Below, piece by piece: positions 22,901-32,259 of a stretch of 41,078 nt of DNA (position 1 is the stretch's first letter; every line of letters starts with the position of its first letter). This DNA comes from a virus: IMG/VR virus record IMGVR_UViG_3300020462_000015, positions 1-41,078 of that record; one strand, written 5' to 3'. Made by a program: the position numbers and the translations under genes. The notes beneath the pieces are model-generated. The model did no database searches. It was not told the DNA's origin and worked only from the letters and a program-made list of their open reading frames with translations.

Positions 22901-23915
22901 GATTCATAGAATAACCATACATCCCCATCTCATCAAGAGCTTCCTCTTGTTTAATAGCAGATTGAATGACAGCTTCTTCTGGATCAGCAGAACTAGCAGG
23001 TGGTTTATTTGTATCTAACCATTTACGTGATTGAGGTGTTTCACCAACAAGTTTATTAGATTTACGTAATGCACCAGTAGTACCGACAATAGAATCAATA
23101 AATTTAACACTACCTAATGCTAAGTCAGTAACAAAACCAAGACCAATATCTTCACGTATATTCTTCTGACGTTTCATGTCAGGAGTATCACTATCCAAAG
23201 TAGCCATGCTATCAGGGATAAAGTCAAACGTTTTAGGAAACGCTTTCTTTAAAGTACCTGTAGCATTATCTTCTTCGTATTCACTACTAACAAGCCCTAC
23301 ACCTAAACCAGTTAGAGCTTCTACACCACGATCACCCATAAACTGGACAAACTTATTCTGTCCTACGGACCAACCCACACGTGTGTTAGCAGCAGTACCA
23401 GCAGATTTTAGTGCACTACCACCAATCAACATCGGTGTAACAACAGAAGAAATTTGTCTTACTGCTTGTGCTGTTTCGTTTTCAAATTTAGTAAGCTTAG
23501 GTATATTAACACCAGGAAGGACATTAAGAACGTCTACACCAAAGTCAAGTAAACTTGTAGGTACAGCTGCAGCAAGTTCAGCAGCATACCTAGGGTCTTC
23601 AGCAAACCCTTCTAGTTCACCACCTGTACCTGTAGCCATTTGCCTGCGGTTCCATTCACCACGACTCATTCCTTGGGCTTCGTAAAAAGAAAAGTCTTTT
23701 GTTTTGTCGAAGGGTTCTTCTTCTTGAGACTCCGTAGATATCTCTGCTTGTGGAGCTTGTTCAGGCTGTTCTCCCGTAGGAGTAGAGGTTTCATCTAGTT
23801 GAGTATCTTCAAGCTGTGCAGCCTCTTCTTGAAGCTGCATTTCAGCGTTGAATTCTGGAGATAACTCCATCTCACCTGGATCCTCCCTAAACCTCTCGTT
23901 AGGATCGTATTCCAT
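19932..23915 (-). CDS. Internal virion protein, T7 gp16-like (1327 aa)
   Basis: The length is almost that of T7 gp16 (1318) and the position after the gp15-like gene is the same. T7 gp16 is ejected and spans the cell envelope to form the DNA channel. The first 75 residues are acidic and Gln/Glu-rich; then come Gly/Ala-rich hydrophobic segments (PTSLLDFGVDVLNVLPGV, AIGALAVTGTVGLIM) among long helical stretches. I see no lytic transglycosylase motif at the N-terminus, where T7 gp16 carries one. Cell-wall cutting must therefore come from another protein, perhaps the gp15-like neighbour. Confidence 0.85.
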   Translation of the reverse strand: MEYDPNERFREDPGEMELSPEFNAEMQLQEEAAQLEDTQLDETSTPTGEQPEQAPQAEISTESQEEEPFDKTKDFSFYEAQGMSRGEWNRRQMATGTGGELEGFAEDPRYAAELAAAVPTSLLDFGVDVLNVLPGVNIPKLTKFENETAQAVRQISSVVTPMLIGGSALKSAGTAANTRVGWSVGQNKFVQFMGDRGVEALTGLGVGLVSSEYEEDNATGTLKKAFPKTFDFIPDSMATLDSDTPDMKRQKNIREDIGLGFVTDLALGSVKFIDSIVGTTGALRKSNKLVGETPQSRKWLDTNKPPASSADPEEAVIQSAIKQEEALDEMGMYGYSMNPAMDQPIKGIHDMYDYTEIGIRTVDDFGVVGASVDAVRVAKNLDTVYGRLGNVISEPALKYSLTSGDNAQDVVLGLADQLNQAGRIGMEGNGWKVTFDEVIDEGENLAIQLFDPRMSKADVRKVLEPFITRTDDGKEILAEGGFAMAAKALRGFGSDLTSMDVARAQSILAGSLSGRISDLSEGARLMEGTAAVEVAQEKIIDMMQYVTQLSASAKYYKNRKMNLIQQVQNGFKNIEGYNEATVLGAGETAKRIFEDAQRFGNTMRQIAANQPRLMDQFLMAYELTDGSIDTITKMNNYIAGMTTDLGKAIINLNPEIQNKLVAGVWSNVYNSILSAFKTPIQALTGNFGGIVSQPISYFAGAALSGKGLKALQRGWIAYSSVGETMRKALPYAGDVFLKASREPDSIRSVTRTDLLLQSERELDFLKQAARAQAADGDDGLQYIVNQIEMLNDLGKDPVLRFGPNAMTALDGFTGVFNASAEARFRAMDELVASGKPITKENVKPIADKYYKEMFGDNGLLKDEAVKYANSEMALNLDTPLAQGVGDLVNTVPGMRPFLMFPTTGMNMIDMMGKYGPWTPFQRDINELAYTKLDDLLGNEERIDQLLKARNIDIESMDTIAKQNKIADLKYMTRGRKAIGALAVTGTVGLIMNDRITGDGLYDKETQMSRVKNSDWQKRTVKGLDGKRYSYDWMGPVADWIALTVNVVDNFDMLGEAAVENFLSKIGFVFGAAVTDRTGLSTIKPLLDILSGNEGAMTRWSAGFINSLGPLASQRGEWSRILSEGLKEVENDFMSQLENRNRFAGELDSSNRQPYVYSPVTGEKPNGYSFLQRVWNAYSPIKIHAEQSPEEKFLQEMEFDINTNFRSKNGVKLLATERSELFRLMGERGFFKEAIQEIMRDAGDWKSIEKLRELRNQGYKSDEVSLKKWHDIHARLSEARRAAEDFAFADMDADMYAALELRQVQKELTEEANIVGETFDDSILNIRN

Positions 23916-23918
23916 AGT

Positions 23919-26585
23919 TTAATTTAATTGAGAAGCGATTCTTCTTCTTAAAGAATCGTAGTTACTGTAAGGTGTCATTGACCCACTACCAGCAGGAGCA
24001 GGTGCTAAGAAATCAATTGAAGCAATTGTACCATCATAACTCTGTACACTACCAGTACCACCTTGTTTACCAATAATCTGTCCTAATTGGATATTTTGCC
24101 CTATAGATTGTGAAGGTTTAGTTGGTAAGTGTCCGTATAAAACATCTACAGGTTTTCCAGTATCAGGGTCAATAGATTCAATGACTAAATAATGACCATA
24201 ACCAGATCCATTAGCATTTACTTGGTATCCCCTATCTTTTACGATACCTGGTAATACTGCGGGAAAGTTATGATCTTCAAAAAACACATCAATACCAGGT
24301 TGGCCTGTATCATATGTTATAGAAGATACTTGGGAAGCGTAAGTTTTTAAAGGTCTAGAAACTGGAATAGACATAGGACTGCCAGCTCTCATTGATTCTG
24401 GTTGTCTAAAAACACTCGTATCACCAGACGTTTGAGACACACCTTGCTTTATTGCACGTATCCTAGCTTGTTCTCTTGCACGTGCATCAAACACCAACGC
24501 CCTTGATTCAGGGGTCATTTGTGATCTAACATCTTTAATTATTTGTGGTGGATCTAATGGGTCAAGATCTAAAGCTTCAAGTTGTGCATTAATAATTGTA
24601 AAAGGATCAGCACCATTACTAAAACCAGCAACAGCTACAACATCAAGAGGAATAGTAAAACCAGGTTTACCATAACCATTCATAATTGCTACTGCTTCTT
24701 CTTTAGTGATAATGCTTTCAGGTGTTTGTAAAACAGCGGGTAATCCTCTATCGTAAATATCTTTCTTTAGTGCAGCGTATCTACGGTTTGCTTTTTCTAG
24801 TGCTGGTAAGTTGCCTTTGTTAAGGTTAGGAAATTCTGAACTACCTCCAGCTTGATTAGGTTTACGATACCACAAACTTTGTGGATCACGTGCACCATTC
24901 TTTACTTCGTCAGCTAACTGCATACCAATTGTCTCAGCTGCAGTATTAAAGTCCATACCACCGGCTACAGCAAGATCAACACGCTTACGATATTCAGCTC
25001 GCATACGTCCCTGTAGGAATACACTAGCAGGTGTATTAGGTTTGTTTGAACCAAAACTGGTTACACCATTAGCAGCAGTTTTAAAGGAATCAGATTGATC
25101 TTTAAAGACACCTGTAGTGTATTTTCTATCTTGTGCTGCCTTACGTTCAGCTAAAGCTCTTCCGGCAGTAGGATCCAGAAAACTTAAAGCATCAACATCT
25201 TCGTTTTTAATAAAACCATCAGGAATAGCTTCAAGTTCTTCAATCCTTTTAGCTTTTGCTACTGCGTCATAAGTATAACTATTTGCAAATTTTTGAATTG
25301 ATTGTGGTACTTTACCGTAAGCCTTTTGAAAAAATAGAAGAGCTTCCTCTGCAAACTCTTTGCTGTTATCTTGAGTTAAACCTTGTAAAAATCTTTTTTC
25401 ATCTTCTTTATAACGTAAGTCATCAGCTTGAATCTGAGCATTACGATACTGTGTATCACCACGCTCCCGTGCCATCTTAATAGCACCCATTCTACCAGGG
25501 TTACTAACAGCAAAAGGTTGTCCTTTATTTACAGTAGCATTGGCGATCTGGTCAAGGGTGAATAAATACTCACCGTTAAGATCTCTTTGAAGTGCTAAAT
25601 TTTCAAACCATTCATAAGCTTTTCCATAATCACCGTTGTTATTTCTTACAATTGTATTGAAAGAAGAAACAATATTTTGATTAAAGGCAGTGGGGTTTTG
25701 AGTTAGAATTGTAGTAGCATTATCTGTTCTAATCCCCTGCTCTATTTGTATCTCACGCTTTCTGGCTTGTGTCTGGATACCTTGGTTAACTTTATTAACA
25801 GCTGCTAACCCATCACGTATCATCTCAGGTTTAAGATTTAAGATACCAGATTTTTGTACGAAATCCCTTTTGAAATTAGTAATAAATGCTGCAGTACCAG
25901 CAGAGTCTAGACCCTCTGCTTCTAATAAAGCTTTGTTTAGTTGTTGTGGGTAGAGATTAGTTAGGATATAATTAGCCCTAGCTTGGTCTAATTTATAACG
26001 ACCATTACTATCCAAAGATCTTGCTTTAGAAATAGCAAGGGGGTTACCATTTTTAGCTTCAGCTACATCTAATGCACTTTGACGTACTTCTTCTGTAGCT
26101 GCTAGTTCATACTCACCTAAAAGTTGTTGGATTACTGGGTCAGAAGTGGGGTCAAGGTCAAACTCATTAAGTGCTTGTTGAGCAAGTTCATCAGACTTTG
26201 CCTTTTGTATCTCTTCGTATTTTTTAGTTGCTGTTTCACTAAATTCAGAAATACTCTCAAAGATTTTAGATTGTGTTCTTTGGTCTATTTCTAATTGGTT
26301 CCTAGCAGTTTGTGCATCCAACTGCATTTGACGCATCTCAGTGTTTTGATTCTGAGTTTGAATCTCAAAATTTCTTTGGCGATCTGATCTTTCTGCTTTT
26401 TGGTTTGCTCTTACTTCTCGACTAATACGTTCTCTTTGAGAAATATCAGCTTCAGCAGCAGTACGCATACCTTGTACGACACGATTACTATCTTCACGCA
26501 TACGTGAGATAGCAGCATCGCTTACTTGTTGAGGGGAGAACCCTCTAGATCTAGCGGCTCCCCTGTATTGTACTTGTTTAGCCAT
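23919..26585 (-). CDS. Internal virion protein, gp15-like, with degenerate M23-like C-terminal domain (888 aa)
   Basis: The first 250 residues are a long Gln/Arg/Glu-rich coiled coil (ERISREVRANQKAERSDRQR), and the middle is helical, as in T7 gp15 (747 aa). The last 150 residues look like an M23 metallopeptidase fold: PGIDVFF, then GYGHYLVIESID, VLYGHLP, GQNIQLGQIIGKQGGTGS. However, the HxGxD ligand His is replaced (QPGID) and the final HLHFE motif reads ASIDFL. Two of the usual zinc ligands are thus missing, so the domain may be inactive, use other ligands, or only bind peptidoglycan. It would be ejected into the periplasm at infection. Confidence 0.8.
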   Translation of the reverse strand: MAKQVQYRGAARSRGFSPQQVSDAAISRMREDSNRVVQGMRTAAEADISQRERISREVRANQKAERSDRQRNFEIQTQNQNTEMRQMQLDAQTARNQLEIDQRTQSKIFESISEFSETATKKYEEIQKAKSDELAQQALNEFDLDPTSDPVIQQLLGEYELAATEEVRQSALDVAEAKNGNPLAISKARSLDSNGRYKLDQARANYILTNLYPQQLNKALLEAEGLDSAGTAAFITNFKRDFVQKSGILNLKPEMIRDGLAAVNKVNQGIQTQARKREIQIEQGIRTDNATTILTQNPTAFNQNIVSSFNTIVRNNNGDYGKAYEWFENLALQRDLNGEYLFTLDQIANATVNKGQPFAVSNPGRMGAIKMARERGDTQYRNAQIQADDLRYKEDEKRFLQGLTQDNSKEFAEEALLFFQKAYGKVPQSIQKFANSYTYDAVAKAKRIEELEAIPDGFIKNEDVDALSFLDPTAGRALAERKAAQDRKYTTGVFKDQSDSFKTAANGVTSFGSNKPNTPASVFLQGRMRAEYRKRVDLAVAGGMDFNTAAETIGMQLADEVKNGARDPQSLWYRKPNQAGGSSEFPNLNKGNLPALEKANRRYAALKKDIYDRGLPAVLQTPESIITKEEAVAIMNGYGKPGFTIPLDVVAVAGFSNGADPFTIINAQLEALDLDPLDPPQIIKDVRSQMTPESRALVFDARAREQARIRAIKQGVSQTSGDTSVFRQPESMRAGSPMSIPVSRPLKTYASQVSSITYDTGQPGIDVFFEDHNFPAVLPGIVKDRGYQVNANGSGYGHYLVIESIDPDTGKPVDVLYGHLPTKPSQSIGQNIQLGQIIGKQGGTGSVQSYDGTIASIDFLAPAPAGSGSMTPYSNYDSLRRRIASQLN

Positions 26586-26610
26586 GGTTATTAAGTTACA
26601 TTTTTATGTA

Positions 26611-27627
26611 TTAGAAAGATGCAGGTACATTAAAGGCACCTCCAAATGCACCAGTATTAGATCCGAACGAACTGAAGCTCATACCGGAACCGATACTACC
26701 AGTACCGCCCCATGGACTTTGATAACCTCCTCCACCAATGCCACCTGCAATTGCTGTCGCAGCTGAAGTTAAGCCAGAAAATAGTGGAGCACTAACACTC
26801 TGTCTTGTAGGTGCTTGTACAGCTCCTGGTAATACTTTTTGAGGTTTAATAAAGATACGTTCAGGTGCTTGTTCAGGTTTCAATACTGCAGGCGGTCTTT
26901 CTGGTCTAATCATCATTGATGCTTTAGCACCCATATCAGCAGCATAACGCTGCATACCAATTTGTCTTAAGTTACGTTGTGATTGCTCAACAGAACTAGA
27001 TAAACTAGCATCCATAATAGCAGCGTTACGTCCTAAAGATGCAATAGTAGATTGTAATGCTTTACCACGTGAATTACCAGATTGCCCTAATGCAGCTCTA
27101 CCTTCATTCTGAAGTTGATCGACAAGCATACCCTGCCTGCTAAAAGCATCTTCAGTATAAAGCTCATTTAATGCTGATTGTTCAGATTCATAAGCCTGCT
27201 GTGCTGCAATATTGTTGTATGCCAGCCGACTTTCAGTATTTTCTACAGACTTACCGTACTGTTTTATTGCAGATAAATACTGATAATCTTGGATTTCAGT
27301 CTGATACCTCCAATTTCTTAGAGCAGTATCGTATTCATATTCTCTTTGTCGTTGATAGTTTGCTATATCAACTTTGAAGGCTTCCTTATTATATTCATTG
27401 GTAGCATCAGCTGCATCTTCTGCAGCTTCCATCTGGTCTTTGTAAGCTTTTTCAGCTTTTCTATTAGCTTTATCAGCTTGGTTGCTTCCAAAAATGCCAC
27501 CAGCAATAGCAGAAATACCACTAACAATAGCCCCAGCACCAATTACAATGTTCATCTCTAGCCCAGATTCAGCTAGTTGTTCGTCTAATAGACTCCACCC
27601 TTTGGGATTAAATTCAGTGTCAAACAT
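26611..27627 (-). CDS. Internal virion protein, T7 gp14-like (338 aa)
   Basis: The order nozzle, gp14-like, gp15-like, gp16-like is that of T7. The N-terminus has a hydrophobic Gly/Ala-rich segment (NIVIGAGAIVSGISAIAGGI, residues about 25-44) able to enter the outer membrane, then a long coiled coil with Tyr-rich heptads, and a Gly/Ser-rich C-terminus. T7 gp14 forms the outer-membrane part of the ejection channel. The ATG overlaps the nozzle stop and has a ribosome site (AGAGGAC, six bases before). It is larger than T7 gp14 (196 aa). Confidence 0.8.
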   Translation of the reverse strand: MFDTEFNPKGWSLLDEQLAESGLEMNIVIGAGAIVSGISAIAGGIFGSNQADKANRKAEKAYKDQMEAAEDAADATNEYNKEAFKVDIANYQRQREYEYDTALRNWRYQTEIQDYQYLSAIKQYGKSVENTESRLAYNNIAAQQAYESEQSALNELYTEDAFSRQGMLVDQLQNEGRAALGQSGNSRGKALQSTIASLGRNAAIMDASLSSSVEQSQRNLRQIGMQRYAADMGAKASMMIRPERPPAVLKPEQAPERIFIKPQKVLPGAVQAPTRQSVSAPLFSGLTSAATAIAGGIGGGGYQSPWGGTGSIGSGMSFSSFGSNTGAFGGAFNVPASF

Positions 27628-30143
27628 TAAGTCCTCTTATAAAAACGTGGGGAATAGTTACCTTCCCACATCATTGACACCAACGATACAGGGTATGGGA
27701 AATCACTTGTCACTTTTAATTCAAAATTAGTGTTACGTTGATGGATAGGTACAGTAAATATGTATTCAGGTTTTACTGGATTAGTTGATGCTTCATAATT
27801 ATCAGAAACAGTTACAGACTTAAGAGCTATCCACTCTTGGGTACTGTTTAACTTTGTTTTAAAAGTTAATGCACCATTTCTATTAGCAGATAGTTTTATT
27901 CTAGCAATAGTTGTTACTGCTGTATAATCTGTAGTAACAGCATCACGTCTGTAATAAAGTTTAGGTAATACAACCTCAAAGTTAAAAGGATAACCTACGA
28001 TAATACCATCAGCAAGGTTTGACTGATCTTTTTGTACTTCAAAATAATAATAAGAACCGTCATACTTAGGTTTACCTTCTAAAGCTGTACCTTCTTCTGC
28101 ACCAGGTTTACCGATTAGTACAGTAGAATCCTTTTCAGTAATAGGTTTAAATGGAACATACACTTTTGTTACATCATTCACTGCATCATAACTAACAGCA
28201 GTACCTCCACCATTATGTTTTGGCCTACAAGCAAAATCTAAACAAGGACTACCAGAAACACTACTAGCATTAGCTGTAACTTCTCCAGTTGGAATTTCGT
28301 CTAGTGTTATGGTTTGTAGTGTATATTCATCTTCATGCTGTATAATTAATGTTACATCATCATTTAGAATATAAGCAGATTGAATAGTACCATTTACTTG
28401 CCATTTAGTCCAAGCTTGGAACTGATTTTTTTCTCCATCATTATAGTATCTAAATAGATACATATAAGATGAATGCTTATCTACTAGAATACTTAATGAA
28501 TTTTGTGGACTTACAATTAAATCGTCTACAGTATTGGGGATCCATTCTAACACCTGTTGACTGATATCAACAACCTGAGGGTTCTCCTCATCACCGCGTA
28601 ATTGTAGAGAAAACACCTTACTATAAGATGAAACTTTGCTAACAAATACAGCAGTTGTTCCTACATCACGTGGTTCTATGTTACGATCCATCTCATAATT
28701 AGATATGGATCTGATAATAGTAGTTGATGGTGTTAAGATACTTGTGTCTGGCGAGAATACTATAAACTGCTGACGTTCACCAAATAAGGTTAAACCTTGT
28801 GGTGATGGTAGTACACTAAATAATTTGACAGGGCGTACACTGGCTACACTAAGATCAATAGGATCTGAGTCAATTTGTGTTAAGGCAGATTTTACAAAAA
28901 AGTTATAGGGGTCATTAGCAACACCAAGGATAATGTTATCGTCTGCCAATATACCAAATCTATTGTTATAAAAGAACGTTGATGTAATTTTATTACCAAT
29001 AAAAGAGGGTATAGGGCTGGTTGTATCGTCTCCTGCAAAACGGTCTTTCCAAGCAATAGGGCCAAATGTAAATGTAGTTGGTCCTGTATTAGCCAACTCA
29101 TGTGGCATAGAAGTAGCAAGAAGACCAGGACTAGCATCGCGAGCAATCGTCTCTTTCCAAAAACCACGACCTCTATTTAGATTAGTATCATAAGCGATGA
29201 ATTTAACATGATAATCATCTTCAGCACTATCACTGTTTAAGATTTTTACGTTATGACCTGTAAAAGATTCAAGGGGTAGTTTAGATACTTCAGTTACATC
29301 ATCTTCAAACGCTTCTAGTGCATTGTTATTAAGACCACCTTTAGCATCGATTGTAAATCCTACAGGAGTACCTGTGACTGCACTATAATCAGTTACCACT
29401 GCATTAGAACCAGTACCACGTTTAATAACAATACTATTGTTGTAACCTTCTAAGTACCATATGCCATCAAAATCTGAGTTAGATGCTGTATGTTGTGCTT
29501 CAATAACACTTTTAATTTTATCGATAAGATGGTTGTTTGTATTTACACTACCAGAATCATACAACAACATATCATCAAATGTTGTGCTTGATTGTGCTGT
29601 TACCTTAGCTTCAACACCTTGAATATTAACAGTATATTCAAATGTATCAACAAGTGTAAGTAGTTTAAGCGTAGCAACTGAACTAGCAACAAATGTACCA
29701 GCTGCCTGCATAGTAGTTGTTACAGTTTTGTTTGTAATAATTGTTGTATCTTGAATACTACGGAAATGATAATCGTCCTCATTAGTGCCAGTAAGGTAAG
29801 AAGTAGCAATAGCGCCACCACCTGGTGCCGTCACCGTACACCACGTACCTGTATTGGTCCAGACATAAATGTTAGTACCTTTAATAGCACCTACATATGA
29901 CTGAGCAGATGATCTATCAATAAAAAACCATGTAGCATTATCTAATTCAGTTTTGGTGAAAGCTGTTCCATTTTGTTTCTTCAGATGATCAGTAAACTTC
30001 ATACCAGGTCTTTTTAATAGACCATAGGTAGCATCAGGATATCCGTTAATACACTCCGATACCTGACCTTCTAGTTTTTTGTCATCATTTTGTTTAGAGA
30101 CACCACCAAGAAAATTAGGTGTCAGTTGTGTTACTACTGGCAT
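27627..30143 (-). CDS. Tail nozzle protein (tail tubular protein B, T7 gp12-like)
   Basis: The N-terminus LTPNFLGGVSKQNDDKKLEGQ, followed by ECINGYPDATYGLLKRPGM, matches the start of T7 gp12 (LKGGISQQPD, then NGWSSETEGLQKRPP). The 838 residues compare with 794 in T7. Six copies form the nozzle that closes the tail until DNA release. The sequence is beta-rich throughout, as expected for a propeller-like fold. Start and stop overlap the neighbouring genes. Confidence 0.93.
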   Translation of the reverse strand: MPVVTQLTPNFLGGVSKQNDDKKLEGQVSECINGYPDATYGLLKRPGMKFTDHLKKQNGTAFTKTELDNATWFFIDRSSAQSYVGAIKGTNIYVWTNTGTWCTVTAPGGGAIATSYLTGTNEDDYHFRSIQDTTIITNKTVTTTMQAAGTFVASSVATLKLLTLVDTFEYTVNIQGVEAKVTAQSSTTFDDMLLYDSGSVNTNNHLIDKIKSVIEAQHTASNSDFDGIWYLEGYNNSIVIKRGTGSNAVVTDYSAVTGTPVGFTIDAKGGLNNNALEAFEDDVTEVSKLPLESFTGHNVKILNSDSAEDDYHVKFIAYDTNLNRGRGFWKETIARDASPGLLATSMPHELANTGPTTFTFGPIAWKDRFAGDDTTSPIPSFIGNKITSTFFYNNRFGILADDNIILGVANDPYNFFVKSALTQIDSDPIDLSVASVRPVKLFSVLPSPQGLTLFGERQQFIVFSPDTSILTPSTTIIRSISNYEMDRNIEPRDVGTTAVFVSKVSSYSKVFSLQLRGDEENPQVVDISQQVLEWIPNTVDDLIVSPQNSLSILVDKHSSYMYLFRYYNDGEKNQFQAWTKWQVNGTIQSAYILNDDVTLIIQHEDEYTLQTITLDEIPTGEVTANASSVSGSPCLDFACRPKHNGGGTAVSYDAVNDVTKVYVPFKPITEKDSTVLIGKPGAEEGTALEGKPKYDGSYYYFEVQKDQSNLADGIIVGYPFNFEVVLPKLYYRRDAVTTDYTAVTTIARIKLSANRNGALTFKTKLNSTQEWIALKSVTVSDNYEASTNPVKPEYIFTVPIHQRNTNFELKVTSDFPYPVSLVSMMWEGNYSPRFYKRT

Positions 30144-31030
30144 TAGCGAATCAATGTATTAAAAGGACTGTAGCTTTTGTAAAAATTACCTTCTTGAGGA
30201 GCACCAAAGAAACTATGATTGCCTTGATTACATTCATATTCTAGTGCCATAGCTCTAGTAAAAGCTTCTTTTTGTTGTAGCATTTGGTATTGATTTGAAT
30301 CACCTAGTACTCTACTGCAAAATACTACTGCAGCACGTGCTACAATATAATCTTGAATAGGTTTAGGTAGGTATTGATATTCCCAATTCCAAACAATATC
30401 TAAGTAAAAAGTTTCATCGCTATCCCATACATCAGTATGTTCAATTGTATCATAAAGATACCCACCACGATTAACAGCATGACGCCCTAGATTTGCTACG
30501 TAGTCTTGGCTTAGATCAACTTGCAACGCATTATTAGGAATAGCAATTTTCTTAGTACTAGCGTCTGGTTGTATGTTTTTGTAATTTCGTTCGATATTAA
30601 ATGTCCAGCCTTCGGACTGTACTTCACGTGAAACTTCAGTTAAAGTATTATATGCAATCGCAACTTCCGGGTTGGTTTGTGTTTCTACTTTATAAGAAAC
30701 AACTGATTTAACTAGGTTTGTGCTAGATACGGTTTGAGAAATATTAACAGTATAGTTATATGTCTCAGGGTTTGTACCTTGAGCAACACCAGCAACAGCA
30801 ATAGATGTATTAAGAGTTACACCAGTACCTGAAATATAAGTACCAACAGGAATAGAAGCCTCTTCAGTGGTCAATGTAGTGCCACTAATGGAGCCTAAAA
30901 AGTTCCCTTGTGGTTCAAGTACATAAGTAGATTCAGTTGTTAAAGTGTTCACGGGAGCCTGACCAACTGACGCCAGGATCTGATTAACAGCTTGTAGCTC
31001 AGTATTGGAGCCAGTAGTAGGAGAAGGCAT
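30143..31030 (-). CDS. Tail adaptor (tail tubular protein A, T7 gp11-like) with inserted beta domain
   Basis: The ends match T7 gp11: ELQAVNQILASVGQAPVNTL at the start, then EVQSEGWTFNIERN and the C-terminal helices with EYEC. T7 gp11 has 196 residues and this one 295. The extra residues, about 35-115, form a Gly/Thr-rich beta segment (ISGTTLTTEEASIPVGTYIS, SGTGVTLNTSI) inserted after the first helix. The adaptor joins portal to nozzle, and the insert probably projects outward from the tail. It is the first gene after the capsid terminator. Confidence 0.9.
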   Translation of the reverse strand: MPSPTTGSNTELQAVNQILASVGQAPVNTLTTESTYVLEPQGNFLGSISGTTLTTEEASIPVGTYISGTGVTLNTSIAVAGVAQGTNPETYNYTVNISQTVSSTNLVKSVVSYKVETQTNPEVAIAYNTLTEVSREVQSEGWTFNIERNYKNIQPDASTKKIAIPNNALQVDLSQDYVANLGRHAVNRGGYLYDTIEHTDVWDSDETFYLDIVWNWEYQYLPKPIQDYIVARAAVVFCSRVLGDSNQYQMLQQKEAFTRAMALEYECNQGNHSFFGAPQEGNFYKSYSPFNTLIR

Positions 31031-31064
31031 AATTGATAATGAGTATTATTCTCAATAAATAGTT

Positions 31065-31093
31065 AAAAAAAAGGAGACTCCGAAGAGACTCCC
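31065..31093 (-). terminator. Intrinsic terminator after the major capsid gene
   Basis: On the minus strand GGAG-T-CTC-TTCG-GAG-T-CTCC forms a hairpin with a T-T mismatch and a C(UUCG)G tetraloop, followed by eight T. It lies 15 bases after the capsid stop and before the tail adaptor gene, the position of the T7 T-phi terminator. Partial read-through would give high capsid and lower tail expression. Confidence 0.9.
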
Positions 31094-31107
31094 ATATGAC
31101 ATAAAAA

Positions 31108-32232
31108 TCAGAATGCAGAAGGAGCACTAGCACCAACATACAGTTCAACAGCTGCAGCGGGGTTAAGATAATCAGCGCCACATGCCAAACGTCCGAGCAT
31201 AACATCACCTTGATAAATCACGGAGACGTCGCCAGAAGTTACTTGTACTTGAGGACCAATTGCTTCAACCATACCGGCTGCTTCTTTTTGGAAGATAAGA
31301 CCACAGGACTTAGCACCGAATTGGGTTGCAGTACCATAATCATTGTTGATTCCAGTTTGTGCATCAGAAGCATCTTCAAGGGTTTCACCCACGAAGTCAC
31401 CCACATTAGTAGGTGAGGTTACTCCCGTAGTACCACCGTAAGCAGTACCATACTTGCCAAGGAATGGGATATTCATTGACTTGTAAATCTTGATACCAGC
31501 AATTTCAACAATACCTTGACCGGACTGCAAGGTAGAACCTTGTACGTCACGGTTAACAAGACCATTAGTACCAACAGCTTGGATCAGTTCATAGTACTGA
31601 CGGGGGTTCAGGACAGCAACACGGCCATCAGAAGATACACCCTTTTCATCCATAGCTGATGCAGCATCATAGAATGCAGTTACCAGGTTAGCAGCAACAT
31701 AAGCATCAGAATCGTTAGTAGTAGCACCAACACGAATCTGAGTACCACCGGGCTCTTCATAGTTAGTAGCACTAACAGGAGAAGCCTTACGTGCACCACG
31801 TGCAATAGCACGGAATACAAGGCGGTCATACTTTTCTGCCAAAGCGTAGCCGATTTTACGACTAATTTCTGAGCGCAGATCGTAGTGAGCAAGAACTTCA
31901 TCAAGCTCATAAACAAATGCTGAGCTGATCAACAAATCATCACATGTGATTGTCTTCTCAGCTACTGGAGGAGCATTGTTGCTATCTCCAAGAATAGAAT
32001 TACCAGGAGTATGGAATTCACTTTTTGTACGTCCAGTGAAAATGAACTGCATTGATTTGCCGTTCCTAAGCGTACGCTTCATGATCAAATCACGAGCGAT
32101 CGTATTTCGCTGGAAGCCTTTGAACATCTCACCTGAAAATAATTTCAAGTAAAGAGCGCGGGTATCACCCGACAAGTTAGACTGACCCAGCTGAGTTAGC
32201 TGAGCCGGGTTAACAGAAGATTGAAAAGCCAT
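31108..32232 (-). CDS. Major capsid protein (T7 gp10-like)
   Basis: The 374-residue protein begins FQSSVNPAQLTQLGQSNLSG and continues ALYLKLFSGEMFKGFQRNTI, matching the HK97-fold capsid proteins of T7-like phages (T7 gp10A has 345). EKYDRLVFRAIARGARKAS corresponds to the spine helix region. Its gene stands alone after psbA and a structured leader of about 170 bases, and is followed by a strong terminator. There is no Shine-Dalgarno sequence at the ATG, which is unexpected for the most abundant virion protein. No obvious capsid frameshift product is seen. Confidence 0.95.
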   Translation of the reverse strand: MAFQSSVNPAQLTQLGQSNLSGDTRALYLKLFSGEMFKGFQRNTIARDLIMKRTLRNGKSMQFIFTGRTKSEFHTPGNSILGDSNNAPPVAEKTITCDDLLISSAFVYELDEVLAHYDLRSEISRKIGYALAEKYDRLVFRAIARGARKASPVSATNYEEPGGTQIRVGATTNDSDAYVAANLVTAFYDAASAMDEKGVSSDGRVAVLNPRQYYELIQAVGTNGLVNRDVQGSTLQSGQGIVEIAGIKIYKSMNIPFLGKYGTAYGGTTGVTSPTNVGDFVGETLEDASDAQTGINNDYGTATQFGAKSCGLIFQKEAAGMVEAIGPQVQVTSGDVSVIYQGDVMLGRLACGADYLNPAAAVELYVGASAPSAF

Positions 32233-32259
32233 TTTAAAGAGAGTAGTAATATATCAACT

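Noticed and set aside
23176-23685. Plus-strand frame of 169 codons opposite the gp16-like gene
   Set aside because: Low-complexity Ser/Pro/Leu content typical of antisense frames; the opposite strand encodes a clear virion protein.
31000-31208. Frameshifted capsid extension like T7 gp10B
   Set aside because: The alternative frame at the capsid 3' end is hydrophobic nonsense (Leu/Ile-rich) and runs through the terminator; no slippery site was seen.
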